Shown in pieces: positions 16,573-21,258 of a stretch of DNA of 27,052 nt; position 1 is the stretch's first letter, and the number at the start of each line of letters is the position of its first letter. Source of the stretch: a virus. The translations under genes were made by a program, and so were the position numbers. Where the stretch lies: the IMG/VR virus record IMGVR_UViG_3300037961_000829, positions 1 through 27,052 of that record. One strand, given 5' to 3'. The notes under the pieces are model-generated. The model was not told where the DNA came from and did no database searches. It saw only the letters and a list, made by a program, of their open reading frames with translations.

Positions 16573-16945
16573 CTATAATTGTTTCTTTTTTAGTCGGTAA
16601 TATAAACAATCCACTTGTATCATTTACATTCACATCTAGTGTATCTTTTTTACCCAATCCAACTCTATCTAGAATCGTTTGAGCTGCTTGTATTCTTACA
16701 TTAGCTTGTGGTATTGGTTGCGTTGAGTCCATAATGTCTACAAGCTTCATAGCTGCTTTGGGTGCAGACTGTGCTAAGATGCCTGTAGCTATATCAATAA
16801 TCTCAGACCTTAAAGCTTTCACAACAGCAGGATAGCTAGATTCCGAATATCCTGCTAGTTGTGCAGCTTTTTTCGGATCACCTCCTGTAGTTGGTAAGTG
16901 TTTAAGGAATAGTTCTTGCTTCTCTGTAAGTTCTTTATTCTTCAT
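16547..16945 (-). CDS. terS: Terminase small subunit
   Basis: 132 aa. The N-terminus, LTEKQELFLKHLPTTGGDPK then KAAQLAGYSESSYP, is the classic helix-turn-helix opening of small terminases. A central helical section (ILAQSAPKAAMKLVDIMDST, then an IRIQAAQTILDRVGL-like oligomerisation segment) follows, and the acidic tail ends DGDYEEVE. It starts the minus-strand packaging operon and recognises phage DNA for packaging. AGGAT directly abuts the ATG. The promoter at 16953-16981 would place the transcription start at or just beside the ATG, so this mRNA may be leaderless. Confidence 0.88.
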   Translation of the reverse strand: MKNKELTEKQELFLKHLPTTGGDPKKAAQLAGYSESSYPAVVKALRSEIIDIATGILAQSAPKAAMKLVDIMDSTQPIPQANVRIQAAQTILDRVGLGKKDTLDVNVNDTSGLFILPTKKETIIDGDYEEVE

Positions 16946-16952
16946 ATCCTAT

Positions 16953-16981
16953 ATTATACACCTATATTATAAGTTTGTCAA
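16953..16981 (-). promoter_or_regulatory. Perfect sigma70 promoter driving the terminase/virion operon
   Basis: On the minus strand, TTGACA (plus coordinates 16976-16981), a 17-nt spacer and TATAAT (16953-16958) match consensus exactly. The expected start is about 16946, next to the terS ATG (16945). A second, overlapping option uses TATAAT at 16966-16971 with TTTAGA at 16989-16994, also 17 nt apart, which would give a leader of about 14 nt with AGGAT. The two -10 boxes sit in a tandem 11-nt repeat TATAATATAGG. Confidence 0.85.
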
Positions 16982-17010
16982 GTCTTATTCTAAAATAATA
17001 TAAAGAAAAC

Positions 17011-17039
17011 TTGACAAATTGCTAAATTAGATGTATAAT
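17011..17039 (+). promoter_or_regulatory. Perfect sigma70 promoter driving the early genes
   Basis: TTGACA (17011-17016), 17-nt spacer, TATAAT (17034-17039): exact consensus. Predicted start about 17046, giving a leader of about 590 nt before the first early gene. Its spacer resembles that of the divergent promoter, and the two -35 boxes form a 10-bp inverted repeat, TTTGTCAAGT (16974-16983) and ACTTGACAAA (17009-17018). Host RNA polymerase should recognise it at once after infection. Confidence 0.9.
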
Positions 17040-17051
17040 AGATATTAGTGT

Positions 17052-17218
17052 CCCCCCCGTTATATAGTTATATCACTCATCCTACCTTATCTGTCTCCAA
17101 CCCCTCCCCTTTGAAGCACTTTAAAGTCTGCGACTCAATCTGGTTTACAATTGATTTTGGCTCAAAATGTATAAGATTTAATATATATAGGGGGGGAGGG
17201 GGGTGGCAACCTGCCCCC
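17052..17218 (+). repeat. C7 and G7/G6 homopolymer tracts with GC hairpin in the leader
   Basis: C7 at 17052-17058, a CCCCTCCCC stretch at about 17101-17109, and G7-A-G6 at 17190-17203. The last G tract can pair with CCCCC at 17214-17218 around a small internal loop and a GG/CC pair (17205-17206 with 17210-17211), a very stable hairpin for this AT-rich DNA. The G-rich strand could also fold as a G-quadruplex. No gene in this stretch is credible. Confidence 0.6.
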
Positions 17219-17220
17219 AT

Positions 17221-17524
17221 AACTTTAAAGACTCTAAAGAGTCTTAAAAGTTCTATAAATTTATTAGACTTTTAGTCTAATAAATTACACACACACGCTT
17301 TGAAGACTTTTAAAGTCTTCGGAGACTTCAAAGCTGTAAACCTAGTTTACAGTTTGAGAGATTTTTAAGTCTTTAAAGAAACTTTTAGTTTCTTTAATTT
17401 TTCCTTATAAGTCTCATAGACTTATAAGAATTTTAATCGTAGATTAAATAGGGCTAGGAAGCTTCAAAAACTTCCAAATTCAAAAAGGTTTTAAAGTTTC
17501 TAAAAGAAACTTTAAAACCTTTTT
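17221..17524 (+). other. Array of perfect stem-loops in the early leader
   Basis: Consecutive hairpins in plus-strand RNA: 17221-17252 (14-nt arms, one mismatch); 17258-17286 (12 bp, loop TTTTA); 17297-17334 (two competing folds); 17335-17351 (7 bp); 17373-17397 (10 bp, loop TTTTA); 17404-17428 (10 bp); 17432-17448 (7 bp); 17482-17524 (19 bp, loop TAAAA). All except the first are perfect Watson-Crick stems with 1-5 nt loops. Arms share motifs such as GACTT/AAGTC and GTTTC/GAAAC but are not simple copies. No start codon or reading frame explains them. Confidence 0.85.
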
Positions 17525-17532
17525 GGGCTAGG
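17451..17532 (+). repeat. GGGCTAGG direct repeats framing the 19-bp hairpin
   Basis: GGGCTAGG occurs at 17451-17458 and 17525-17532. Between them lie a small GGAAG/CTTCC hairpin (17457-17475) and the 19-bp stem at 17482-17524. The framing looks like an insertion or protein-binding unit. Confidence 0.5.
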
Positions 17533-17634
17533 TATTCTCTCTTGAATTATGTGAAAATGATAAAAAAACTAATAAGACCTAAAGGGATTATTAGTTTTTT
17601 TATCTTTATTTTCACAATTCAAGGAGAATACCTA
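17529..17634 (+). promoter_or_regulatory. 43-bp stem-loop burying the ribosome site of the first early gene
   Basis: 17530-17575 pairs with 17588-17633: 43 Watson-Crick pairs interrupted only by bulges of 1, 2 and 3 nt, with a 12-nt loop (17576-17587). The SD AAGGAG (17621-17626) is wholly inside the stem, and T17529 can even pair with the A of the ATG. Translation should be blocked unless the stem is cut (for example by RNase III), opened, or bypassed co-transcriptionally. Confidence 0.88.
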
Positions 17635-18035
17635 TGGCTGATTTTTCAAACATCGACTCAAATCGAATTGCTTCGAAGAAGCAAATCTGGGCTGTAGCAA
17701 ATAGATTTGCTACTTTGACAGCTTCTGACAAATCTGAAAGATTTGGCAAAGTGAAAGTTTTCAACGCAATTTTAAACTCTTTACATGGTAAAGAGTGTAA
17801 ATTGACTCATGGAGACATTCAAAAGTATTTTGAATGTGAAGTTGTGCCAAAAGAAATTTTGGCAAGAGTTCAAAAGCCTTCAAAGAAGGCTTCAAAAGCT
17901 AAAAAGGTTTCTTCGAAACCTGTTGCCAAGAAAACTGTAGCAAAGAAGGTTTCAAAGAAACCTACTTTGACAAATCGAGTAGACTCTTTAGAGTCTAAAC
18001 TTGATCAAATCTTAGAAGCTTTAGCTTCTAAGTAA
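17634..18035 (+). CDS. First early gene: basic protein from a hairpin-dense mRNA
   Basis: 133 aa, family not recognised. Residues 1-80 look globular and helical (ASKKQIWAVANRFATLTASD; KVFNAILNSLHGKECKLTHG). Residues about 82-112 are Lys/Ala/Ser-rich like a histone H1 tail (SKKASKAKKVSSKPVAKKT). The last 20 form a coiled coil (VDSLESKLDQILEALASK). The basic tail suggests nucleic-acid binding, and the coiled coil suggests oligomers. Good SD AAGGAG, but locked in a long stem. First gene after the strong early promoter and followed by its own terminator, so it is made earliest and as an almost separate transcript. The coding sequence holds 11 perfect hairpins, which no other gene here does. Host takeover or RNA binding is inference. 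Confidence 0.85.
   Translation: MADFSNIDSNRIASKKQIWAVANRFATLTASDKSERFGKVKVFNAILNSLHGKECKLTHGDIQKYFECEVVPKEILARVQKPSKKASKAKKVSSKPVAKKTVAKKVSKKPTLTNRVDSLESKLDQILEALASK
17668..18032 (+). other. Eleven perfect hairpins inside the first early coding sequence
   Basis: Non-overlapping stems (arm length): 17668-17684 (7), 17694-17713 (9), 17729-17745 (7), 17776-17796 (9), 17815-17837 (10), 17845-17864 (8), 17874-17892 (8), 17905-17921 (7), 17947-17963 (7, extendable past one A-A mismatch to 17941-17969), 17980-17997 (8), 18011-18032 (10). Loops are 2-4 nt. Together 180 of 402 coding bases are in perfect stems. Loops fall in different codon phases, so codon repeats do not cause them. Confidence 0.88.
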
Positions 18036-18040
18036 CCTTC

Positions 18041-18090
18041 AAAGCCTAGTAGATATTTATTATCTACTAGGCTTTTTTATTTTTTTTTAT
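18041..18090 (+). terminator. Strong terminator after first early gene
   Basis: Perfect 15-bp stem, arms 18041-18055 and 18061-18075 (core GCCTAGTAGATA), loop TTTAT, followed by TTTATTTTTTTTTATT. It starts 5 nt after the stop codon and should end most transcripts, isolating the first gene from those downstream. Confidence 0.92.
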
Positions 18091-18120
18091 TAATTTATAC
18101 ACAAAAATGTTTTGATGAGC

Positions 18121-18149
18121 TTGTATAATATATATTTTTATATTATAAT
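18121..18149 (+). promoter_or_regulatory. Possible sigma70 promoter downstream of the terminator
   Basis: TTGTAT (18121-18126), 17-nt spacer, TATAAT (18144-18149); another TATAAT is at 18124. The -10 is perfect but the -35 matches at only three positions. A promoter is expected here because a strong terminator lies just upstream and genes resume at 18177. Confidence 0.45.
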
Positions 18150-18176
18150 CTTATAAACTTTGATGGAGTTTTAAAT

Positions 18177-18398
18177 ATGAAATATAATACTAATGATAGA
18201 TTAATGATTCATGTTGATAATGAATTACCTAGAATAGGCTCAGGATATAGAATAGTTGATATAGCTCAGATGGGATGGAAGTGGGTTAAATTAAAATCTA
18301 TTCATGATGATCCTAGATTGATCTCCACCCAAAAGATCAAAAGATCTGTATGGGATAAGATTAAAGTAATCAAACAGTTAGGCGGTGATAATGTATAA
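18177..18398 (+). CDS. Small unknown early protein
   Basis: 73 aa, basic. Contains GYRIVDIAQMGWKWVKLKSI and a KRSVWDKIKVIKQLG C-terminus, which look like a small beta sheet followed by a helix. GGAG is 9-10 nt before the ATG. It overlaps the next gene by 8 bp (stop inside ATGTATAA). It may be one of the small host-interaction proteins typical of phage early regions; no family recognised. Confidence 0.65.
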   Translation: MKYNTNDRLMIHVDNELPRIGSGYRIVDIAQMGWKWVKLKSIHDDPRLISTQKIKRSVWDKIKVIKQLGGDNV

Positions 18399-18510
18399 AT
18401 CTGAAAAATTAGAAAAAGTAAATAGTTTATCTAGATCTGAAACTAAAAGACAAAAGAAAAGAATTAGATCAAAAGCTAGACAGCAATACAAAAAACTTTG
18501 TAATCAATAA
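18391..18510 (+). CDS. 39-aa highly basic peptide
   Basis: 39 aa, about a third Lys/Arg (SRSETKRQKKRIRSKARQQY), one Cys near the end. Begins inside the end of the preceding gene with a GGCGGTG-like site, so translation is probably coupled. Charge suggests RNA or DNA binding, or binding to an acidic host protein. Short length keeps certainty moderate. Confidence 0.5.
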   Translation: MYKSEKLEKVNSLSRSETKRQKKRIRSKARQQYKKLCNQ

Positions 18511-18533
18511 CTTAACTTTGAGGATATAATATT

Positions 18534-18713
18534 ATGAGAGAACTTATTGAGCTTATGGAAAAATCAAAAGCTGAAAGCCTTGAAAGACAGAGAGCTTATC
18601 TAACTGATTTTATGTTAGACTTAGCTTCGCATCAAGATGAGAATAATAATCCTTTAGATATATTGATTGCTGTTGAAGAAGAGCATCAATATACTGAATG
18701 GGATTTTGATTAA
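18534..18713 (+). CDS. Small acidic helical early protein
   Basis: 59 aa: a helical first half (RELIELMEKSKAESLERQRA) and an acidic end (VEEEHQYTEWDFD). GAGGATATAATATT precedes the ATG. Strongly negative overall, so it could mimic DNA or bind a basic host protein, as many early phage inhibitors do; that is speculation. It is followed by an AT-rich gap with an AAT repeat and a hairpin element. Confidence 0.6.
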   Translation: MRELIELMEKSKAESLERQRAYLTDFMLDLASHQDENNNPLDILIAVEEEHQYTEWDFD

Positions 18714-18722
18714 TAACAAATA

Positions 18723-18742
18723 AATAATAATAATAATAATAA
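18723..18742 (+). repeat. AAT trinucleotide repeat
   Basis: About six tandem AAT units directly after the 59-aa gene, in a non-coding, very AT-rich gap. A simple repeat, prone to slippage; no function evident. Confidence 0.6.
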
Positions 18743-18756
18743 ATAATTAATATATT

Positions 18757-18808
18757 TTAATTAATTTTTAAAACACATTCACTTGTGAATGTTTTAAAAA
18801 TTAATTAA
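18757..18808 (+). repeat. Hairpin element, copy 1
   Basis: 24-bp stem with a 2-nt bulge and TT loop (arms 18757-18782 and 18785-18808). Its central 36 nt (18765-18800, core CATTCAC-TT-GTGAATG) are identical to copy 2 at 20633-20668. Outer stem here is TTAATTAA-type. No U-tract follows, so it is not an ordinary terminator. Confidence 0.85.
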
Positions 18809-18834
18809 TTGTAAATGTTGTGATGGAGTCCGAT

Positions 18835-19035
18835 ATGACAAATGCAGATAAGTTAGCGAATGTTACACATATTAGATATGAGCCTTTTTTTGGTGGTAGT
18901 ACAATAGTTATGACTATAGATGATGCTAGAGATCAATTTGGTTGTCTAGTAGAGGCTTTGCAAGGTTATTGTTCTGATGGTGCAGTATTTCCAATGGATA
19001 AAAATGGTGAAGATATATTTATTGAGTGGGAGTAA
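18835..19035 (+). CDS. Small acidic early protein
   Basis: 66 aa from the ATG at 18835, which has GGAG (18826-18829) at ideal spacing; an upstream in-frame GTG and ATG overlap this site and are unlikely. Acidic, with THIRYEPFFGGSTIVMTIDD followed by a helix (ARDQFGCLVEALQGY) and an FIEWE end, suggesting a small alpha/beta fold. Six bp before the next gene. Function unknown. Confidence 0.7.
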   Translation: MTNADKLANVTHIRYEPFFGGSTIVMTIDDARDQFGCLVEALQGYCSDGAVFPMDKNGEDIFIEWE

Positions 19036-19041
19036 TAGATT

Positions 19042-19656
19042 ATGTATAAAAATCATGCTGTAAAATGTCAAGAATATGCTATGCAATCAGCAGACAATTT
19101 GATGAACGTAGCTATGCTAGTTAGTGTTAGCATACAACAGAATTGGTTGTCATGTGGTGATCAGCTAAAAGATGTCAAGGAAAATGGTATTAATTCCAAG
19201 TTTTTGTGGGGAGTTAAATCAAAGACTTATAAGTACTTGAATTCTAATAAGCATAAGTTATATAGCCAAGTGTTAGCTATATCGAATAGTTACAAATCAG
19301 ATGATGATAAAGCATATAGTCTTATGAAAGTATTTCTAAGAATTGATGGACTAGCTTTAGTTAAGGCAGGGTTCTTATGTCAGTTGACTATGGGATTGGT
19401 TGGTTGTATGGATCTTCACAATATTAGAATGTATAATATAGATCCTAAGACACTTGTCTTAAATAAAAATGTTAAGACTATCAAGGGTTTAGAATCTAAC
19501 AAACAAAAGATTCAAAGTTATATTAAACTATGTCATAAATACGGCACTGAAAATTTATGGAATGATTGGTGTAACAATCTAGCTACTAAGTCTAAGAGTT
19601 GGAGAGATGGCAATCATGTTTCAGAAGTTCACATTAACTATCTATTAGGAGTATAG
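19042..19656 (+). CDS. HhH-like phage protein (possible DNA glycosylase-related fold)
   Basis: 204 aa. The key segment at residues about 98-130 is VFLRIDGLALVKAGFLCQLT, then a GLVGCMDLHN-like stretch, which matches the pattern (I.GLGL.KAGF..QL....GC.D.HN) of phage proteins with a helix-hairpin-helix reminiscent of HhH-GPD glycosylases. The catalytic Lys/Asp pair of true glycosylases is not certain. The rest is helical and basic (NSNKHKLYSQVLAISNSY; YIKLCHKYGTENLWNDWC). A DNA-binding or DNA-modification role in early infection is possible. GGGAG precedes the ATG. Confidence 0.75.
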   Translation: MYKNHAVKCQEYAMQSADNLMNVAMLVSVSIQQNWLSCGDQLKDVKENGINSKFLWGVKSKTYKYLNSNKHKLYSQVLAISNSYKSDDDKAYSLMKVFLRIDGLALVKAGFLCQLTMGLVGCMDLHNIRMYNIDPKTLVLNKNVKTIKGLESNKQKIQSYIKLCHKYGTENLWNDWCNNLATKSKSWRDGNHVSEVHINYLLGV

Positions 19657-19659
19657 CAT

Positions 19660-19962
19660 ATGAGTGAGTTAAAATTAAATAAAGGAAAAGGTAATCTTCA
19701 AAGTTATATTGTAGTAGGTGATACTATCGGTGATAAAACTATTACTGAAATATGGTGTACTAGTACTGGTAAGGTTATGTTTACTATTGGTGGTATTACT
19801 GGTTGGTACGGAACATTTGAAGAAATAATAAACTTAATAAAGATAGAAGAAGCAAATAAAAGTAAGAAAGAACAACAAGATGAAGACTATTTAGAAGGTG
19901 TCGTGGCAGAAGAAGAATACGAAACAATGAGACAAATTGCAATGGATAATGGAGAACTATAA
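19660..19962 (+). CDS. Small early protein, beta N-terminus and acidic helical C-terminus
   Basis: 100 aa. Residues 14-50 are strand-rich (SYIVVGDTIGDKTITEIWCT; VMFTIGGITGWYG), followed by a helix and a very acidic tail (QQDEDYLEGVVAEEEYETMR). AGGAG is 8-9 nt before the ATG. Two bp separate its start from the previous stop, so it is cotranscribed. No family recognised. Confidence 0.68.
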   Translation: MSELKLNKGKGNLQSYIVVGDTIGDKTITEIWCTSTGKVMFTIGGITGWYGTFEEIINLIKIEEANKSKKEQQDEDYLEGVVAEEEYETMRQIAMDNGEL

Positions 19963-19963
19963 C

Positions 19964-20101
19964 ATGAGTAAATATATATTATGGGTGGGCGGTATCGATA
20001 ATTATTATGATACCTATGAAGAAGCTTATGATGCTTCGTTTGAATGGTTTGATAAAGGATATGATGATGTAATTATTGAGGAGATAAATGATGCAAGGTG
20101 A
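19964..20101 (+). CDS. 45-aa acidic protein (WVGGIDNYY type)
   Basis: 45 aa: KYILWVGGIDNYYDTYEEAY, then a helix and YDDVIIEEI. It starts 1 bp after the preceding stop and overlaps the next gene start. The WVGG..DYY...A......GYDDV pattern is one I associate with small marine-phage proteins, of unknown role. Very acidic and aromatic. Confidence 0.6.
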   Translation: MSKYILWVGGIDNYYDTYEEAYDASFEWFDKGYDDVIIEEINDAR

Positions 20102-20384
20102 TTATAGATTATTAGTAGCAAGAGAGTTGTTTGATGGTTTAGATACAGCAACAGTAGATATACTTGAGTTTAATTTTCCGTATGCTAAGATTAAAGCCAC
20201 GATACAAACTTATCGTGGTGATTTCTTTGAGCAGTTTACTCAGTTAGATAGCTTTCATGTTCGTGATATGCATAACTTATCTAATGATGGTGAAAAAGTA
20301 TGGCACATGGAAATAAAATTTAATAAACTTTTTGAAGAAGATATTAAAAACTTTAAAGATAAATATATTGGAGAAATATCATGA
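20088..20384 (+). CDS. Small unknown early protein
   Basis: 98 aa (97 if the second ATG, with better spacing to GAGGAG, is used). N-terminal helix RLLVARELFDGLDTATVDIL, then strands around KIKATIQTYRGDFFEQF and a C-terminal helix (LFEEDIKNFKDKY). It overlaps the 45-aa gene before it by 14 bp and the next gene by 4 bp (ATGA). No family recognised. Confidence 0.68.
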   Translation: MMQGDYRLLVARELFDGLDTATVDILEFNFPYAKIKATIQTYRGDFFEQFTQLDSFHVRDMHNLSNDGEKVWHMEIKFNKLFEEDIKNFKDKYIGEIS

Positions 20385-20611
20385 AAACATATATCCATGT
20401 AAATCAACACGTTATTAAATCTAATTTAAAGAATGGTGAAAACAAACCTGCGATTACAGTAAAGACAAGTAAATCAAATACTTACTGTCATAAAGCTATC
20501 GTCAAGGGTGAGGTAGAGGTTATACAATCTACTACTGACAAACCTATATTATCTTGTGGTGCTAGAATAGTTATGGTAACACATGATGAAGTTGAAACAA
20601 TTACATATTAA
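20381..20611 (+). CDS. Small conserved-type protein with CGAR motif
   Basis: 76 aa. It begins MKTYIHVNQHVIKSNLKNG and contains AITVKTSKSNTYCHKAIVKG, then a KPILSCGARIVMVTHDEVET segment. The order HVNQHVI ... P...VKT...N.Y.H...I.G ... P.SCGARV is one I recall from a widespread small family in bacteria and phages without known function. Starts by ATGA overlap with the previous gene. It ends just before the second hairpin element. Confidence 0.72.
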   Translation: MKTYIHVNQHVIKSNLKNGENKPAITVKTSKSNTYCHKAIVKGEVEVIQSTTDKPILSCGARIVMVTHDEVETITY

Positions 20612-20618
20612 TTATTAA

Positions 20619-20681
20619 ATACCTTATAAAAGTTTTTAAAACACATTCACTTGTGAATGTTTTAAAAACTTAATAAGGTAT
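20619..20681 (+). repeat. Hairpin element, copy 2
   Basis: Stem of about 28 bp (arms 20619-20650 and 20653-20681, TT loop) with small bulges. The 36-nt centre (20633-20668) is identical to copy 1, but the outer arms are different sequence (ATACCTTA with TAAGGTAT) and still complementary. This is covariation between copies, evidence that folding matters. Confidence 0.88.
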
Positions 20682-20879
20682 CAACATAGCGAGGGTGTTA
20701 CGAGTAGGGAATAGAAATACTAGAGGATTACAGAGTAAATCTAGGGCTACTAAGCCGTATCCAATCTGTGAAAGTAACAAGACTTATTTTGGCGGGAGCG
20801 TCATGTTTAAAGTCTTTAAACTTAAAACTAAACACGCACGGCTCTTTGGTAGTTTAAGCCTTCAAACCGAAACTACCAC
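20682..20879 (+). ncRNA. Candidate structured RNA island
   Basis: About 200 bp, less AT-rich than its neighbours, between the hairpin element and a strong promoter. Local pairs include CTAGA...TCTAG (about 20720-20743), GGCT/AGCC (about 20744-20756), GTTAC with GTAAC (about 20697 and 20774), GTTTAAA/TTTAAAC (20805-20821) and a 9-bp TGGTAGTTT/AAACTACCA (20847-20855 and 20870-20878). It does not fit tRNA, tmRNA or a known intron core by eye. A leaky ORF from GTG at 20695 exists but is not convincing. Confidence 0.35.
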
Positions 20880-20883
20880 TTGA
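20803..20883 (+). CDS. Candidate 26-aa basic peptide
   Basis: MFKVFKLKTKHARLFGSLSL plus a QTETTT end. GGGAG lies 6-7 nt before the ATG. The stop overlaps the -35 box of the next promoter. The coding stretch contains two perfect hairpins. It might be a real small peptide, a regulatory leader, or chance; the in-frame extension to a GTG at 20695 gives 62 aa. Confidence 0.35.
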   Translation: MFKVFKLKTKHARLFGSLSLQTETTT

Positions 20884-20908
20884 CTTTTGTTTTAAATTAT
20901 GATATAAT
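20880..20908 (+). promoter_or_regulatory. Strong sigma70 promoter
   Basis: TTGACT (20880-20885), 17-nt spacer, TATAAT (20903-20908), 11 of 12 consensus bases. Predicted start about 20915, just upstream of the 93-aa membrane protein gene and the DUF932 gene. Confidence 0.85.
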
Positions 20909-20943
20909 ACCTTTTAAATTATTTAAATATAATGGAGAATATT

Positions 20944-21225
20944 ATGAAAAATGTTATTTATTTTGTACCAAATGTATTAATAAGTGTATTAGTTTTTATA
21001 TTCTTTAAACTTAATAAGTTTAAAAGAAATAAAAATAAAATGTTTGGAAGATCTTTTATTATTCGTAAACGTAAAAATTTACAAAGAAAATTTAGTTTTA
21101 CAAAAGGCGAATGTTTCTATGTTATGCACATAGGATTGTGGGCTATTAATATGGAACATAAACAAGGAAGGTCTGTAAGTTTTAAAAGTATTAAAGATGA
21201 TGAAGGCAAAGAAACAATAGAGTAA
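20944..21225 (+). CDS. Small membrane-anchored basic protein
   Basis: 93 aa from the ATG at 20944 (GGAG at ideal spacing; the ATG at 20932 overlaps that site). Residues 3-24 form one membrane helix (VIYFVPNVLISVLVFIFF), followed by a very basic segment (KFKRNKNK; IIRKRKNLQRK) and a soluble domain. Positive charges after the helix favour a cytoplasmic C-terminus. First gene after the promoter at 20880. Possibly a membrane-linked superinfection or host-control protein; family unknown. Confidence 0.7.
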   Translation: MKNVIYFVPNVLISVLVFIFFKLNKFKRNKNKMFGRSFIIRKRKNLQRKFSFTKGECFYVMHIGLWAINMEHKQGRSVSFKSIKDDEGKETIE

Positions 21226-21258
21226 TTTAAATTAACCCTTAACCAAAAGGAAAATACT

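Noticed and set aside
17048-17275. Open frame of 75 codons in the leader (plus strand)
   Set aside because: GTG start without SD, runs through the C7/G7 tracts and hairpins, and has low-complexity Pro/Gly composition; better explained as untranslated leader.
17221-18075. CRISPR array
   Set aside because: Stems differ in sequence and spacing, and there is no constant direct repeat with unique spacers; the region includes a full coding sequence.
18757-18808. Ordinary rho-independent terminator (also the copy at 20619-20681)
   Set aside because: No U-tract follows on the plus strand; the stem is AT-rich and symmetric.
20682-20880. tRNA or tmRNA in the GC-richer island
   Set aside because: No cloverleaf with a 7-bp acceptor stem and a T-arm GGTTC-type loop could be built; the 9-bp hairpin at 20847-20878 encloses only 14 nt.
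20695-20883. 62-codon ORF in the structured island
   Set aside because: Starts at GTG with a poor site and has atypical composition; only the last 26 codons have a good SD, so only that part is kept as a candidate.
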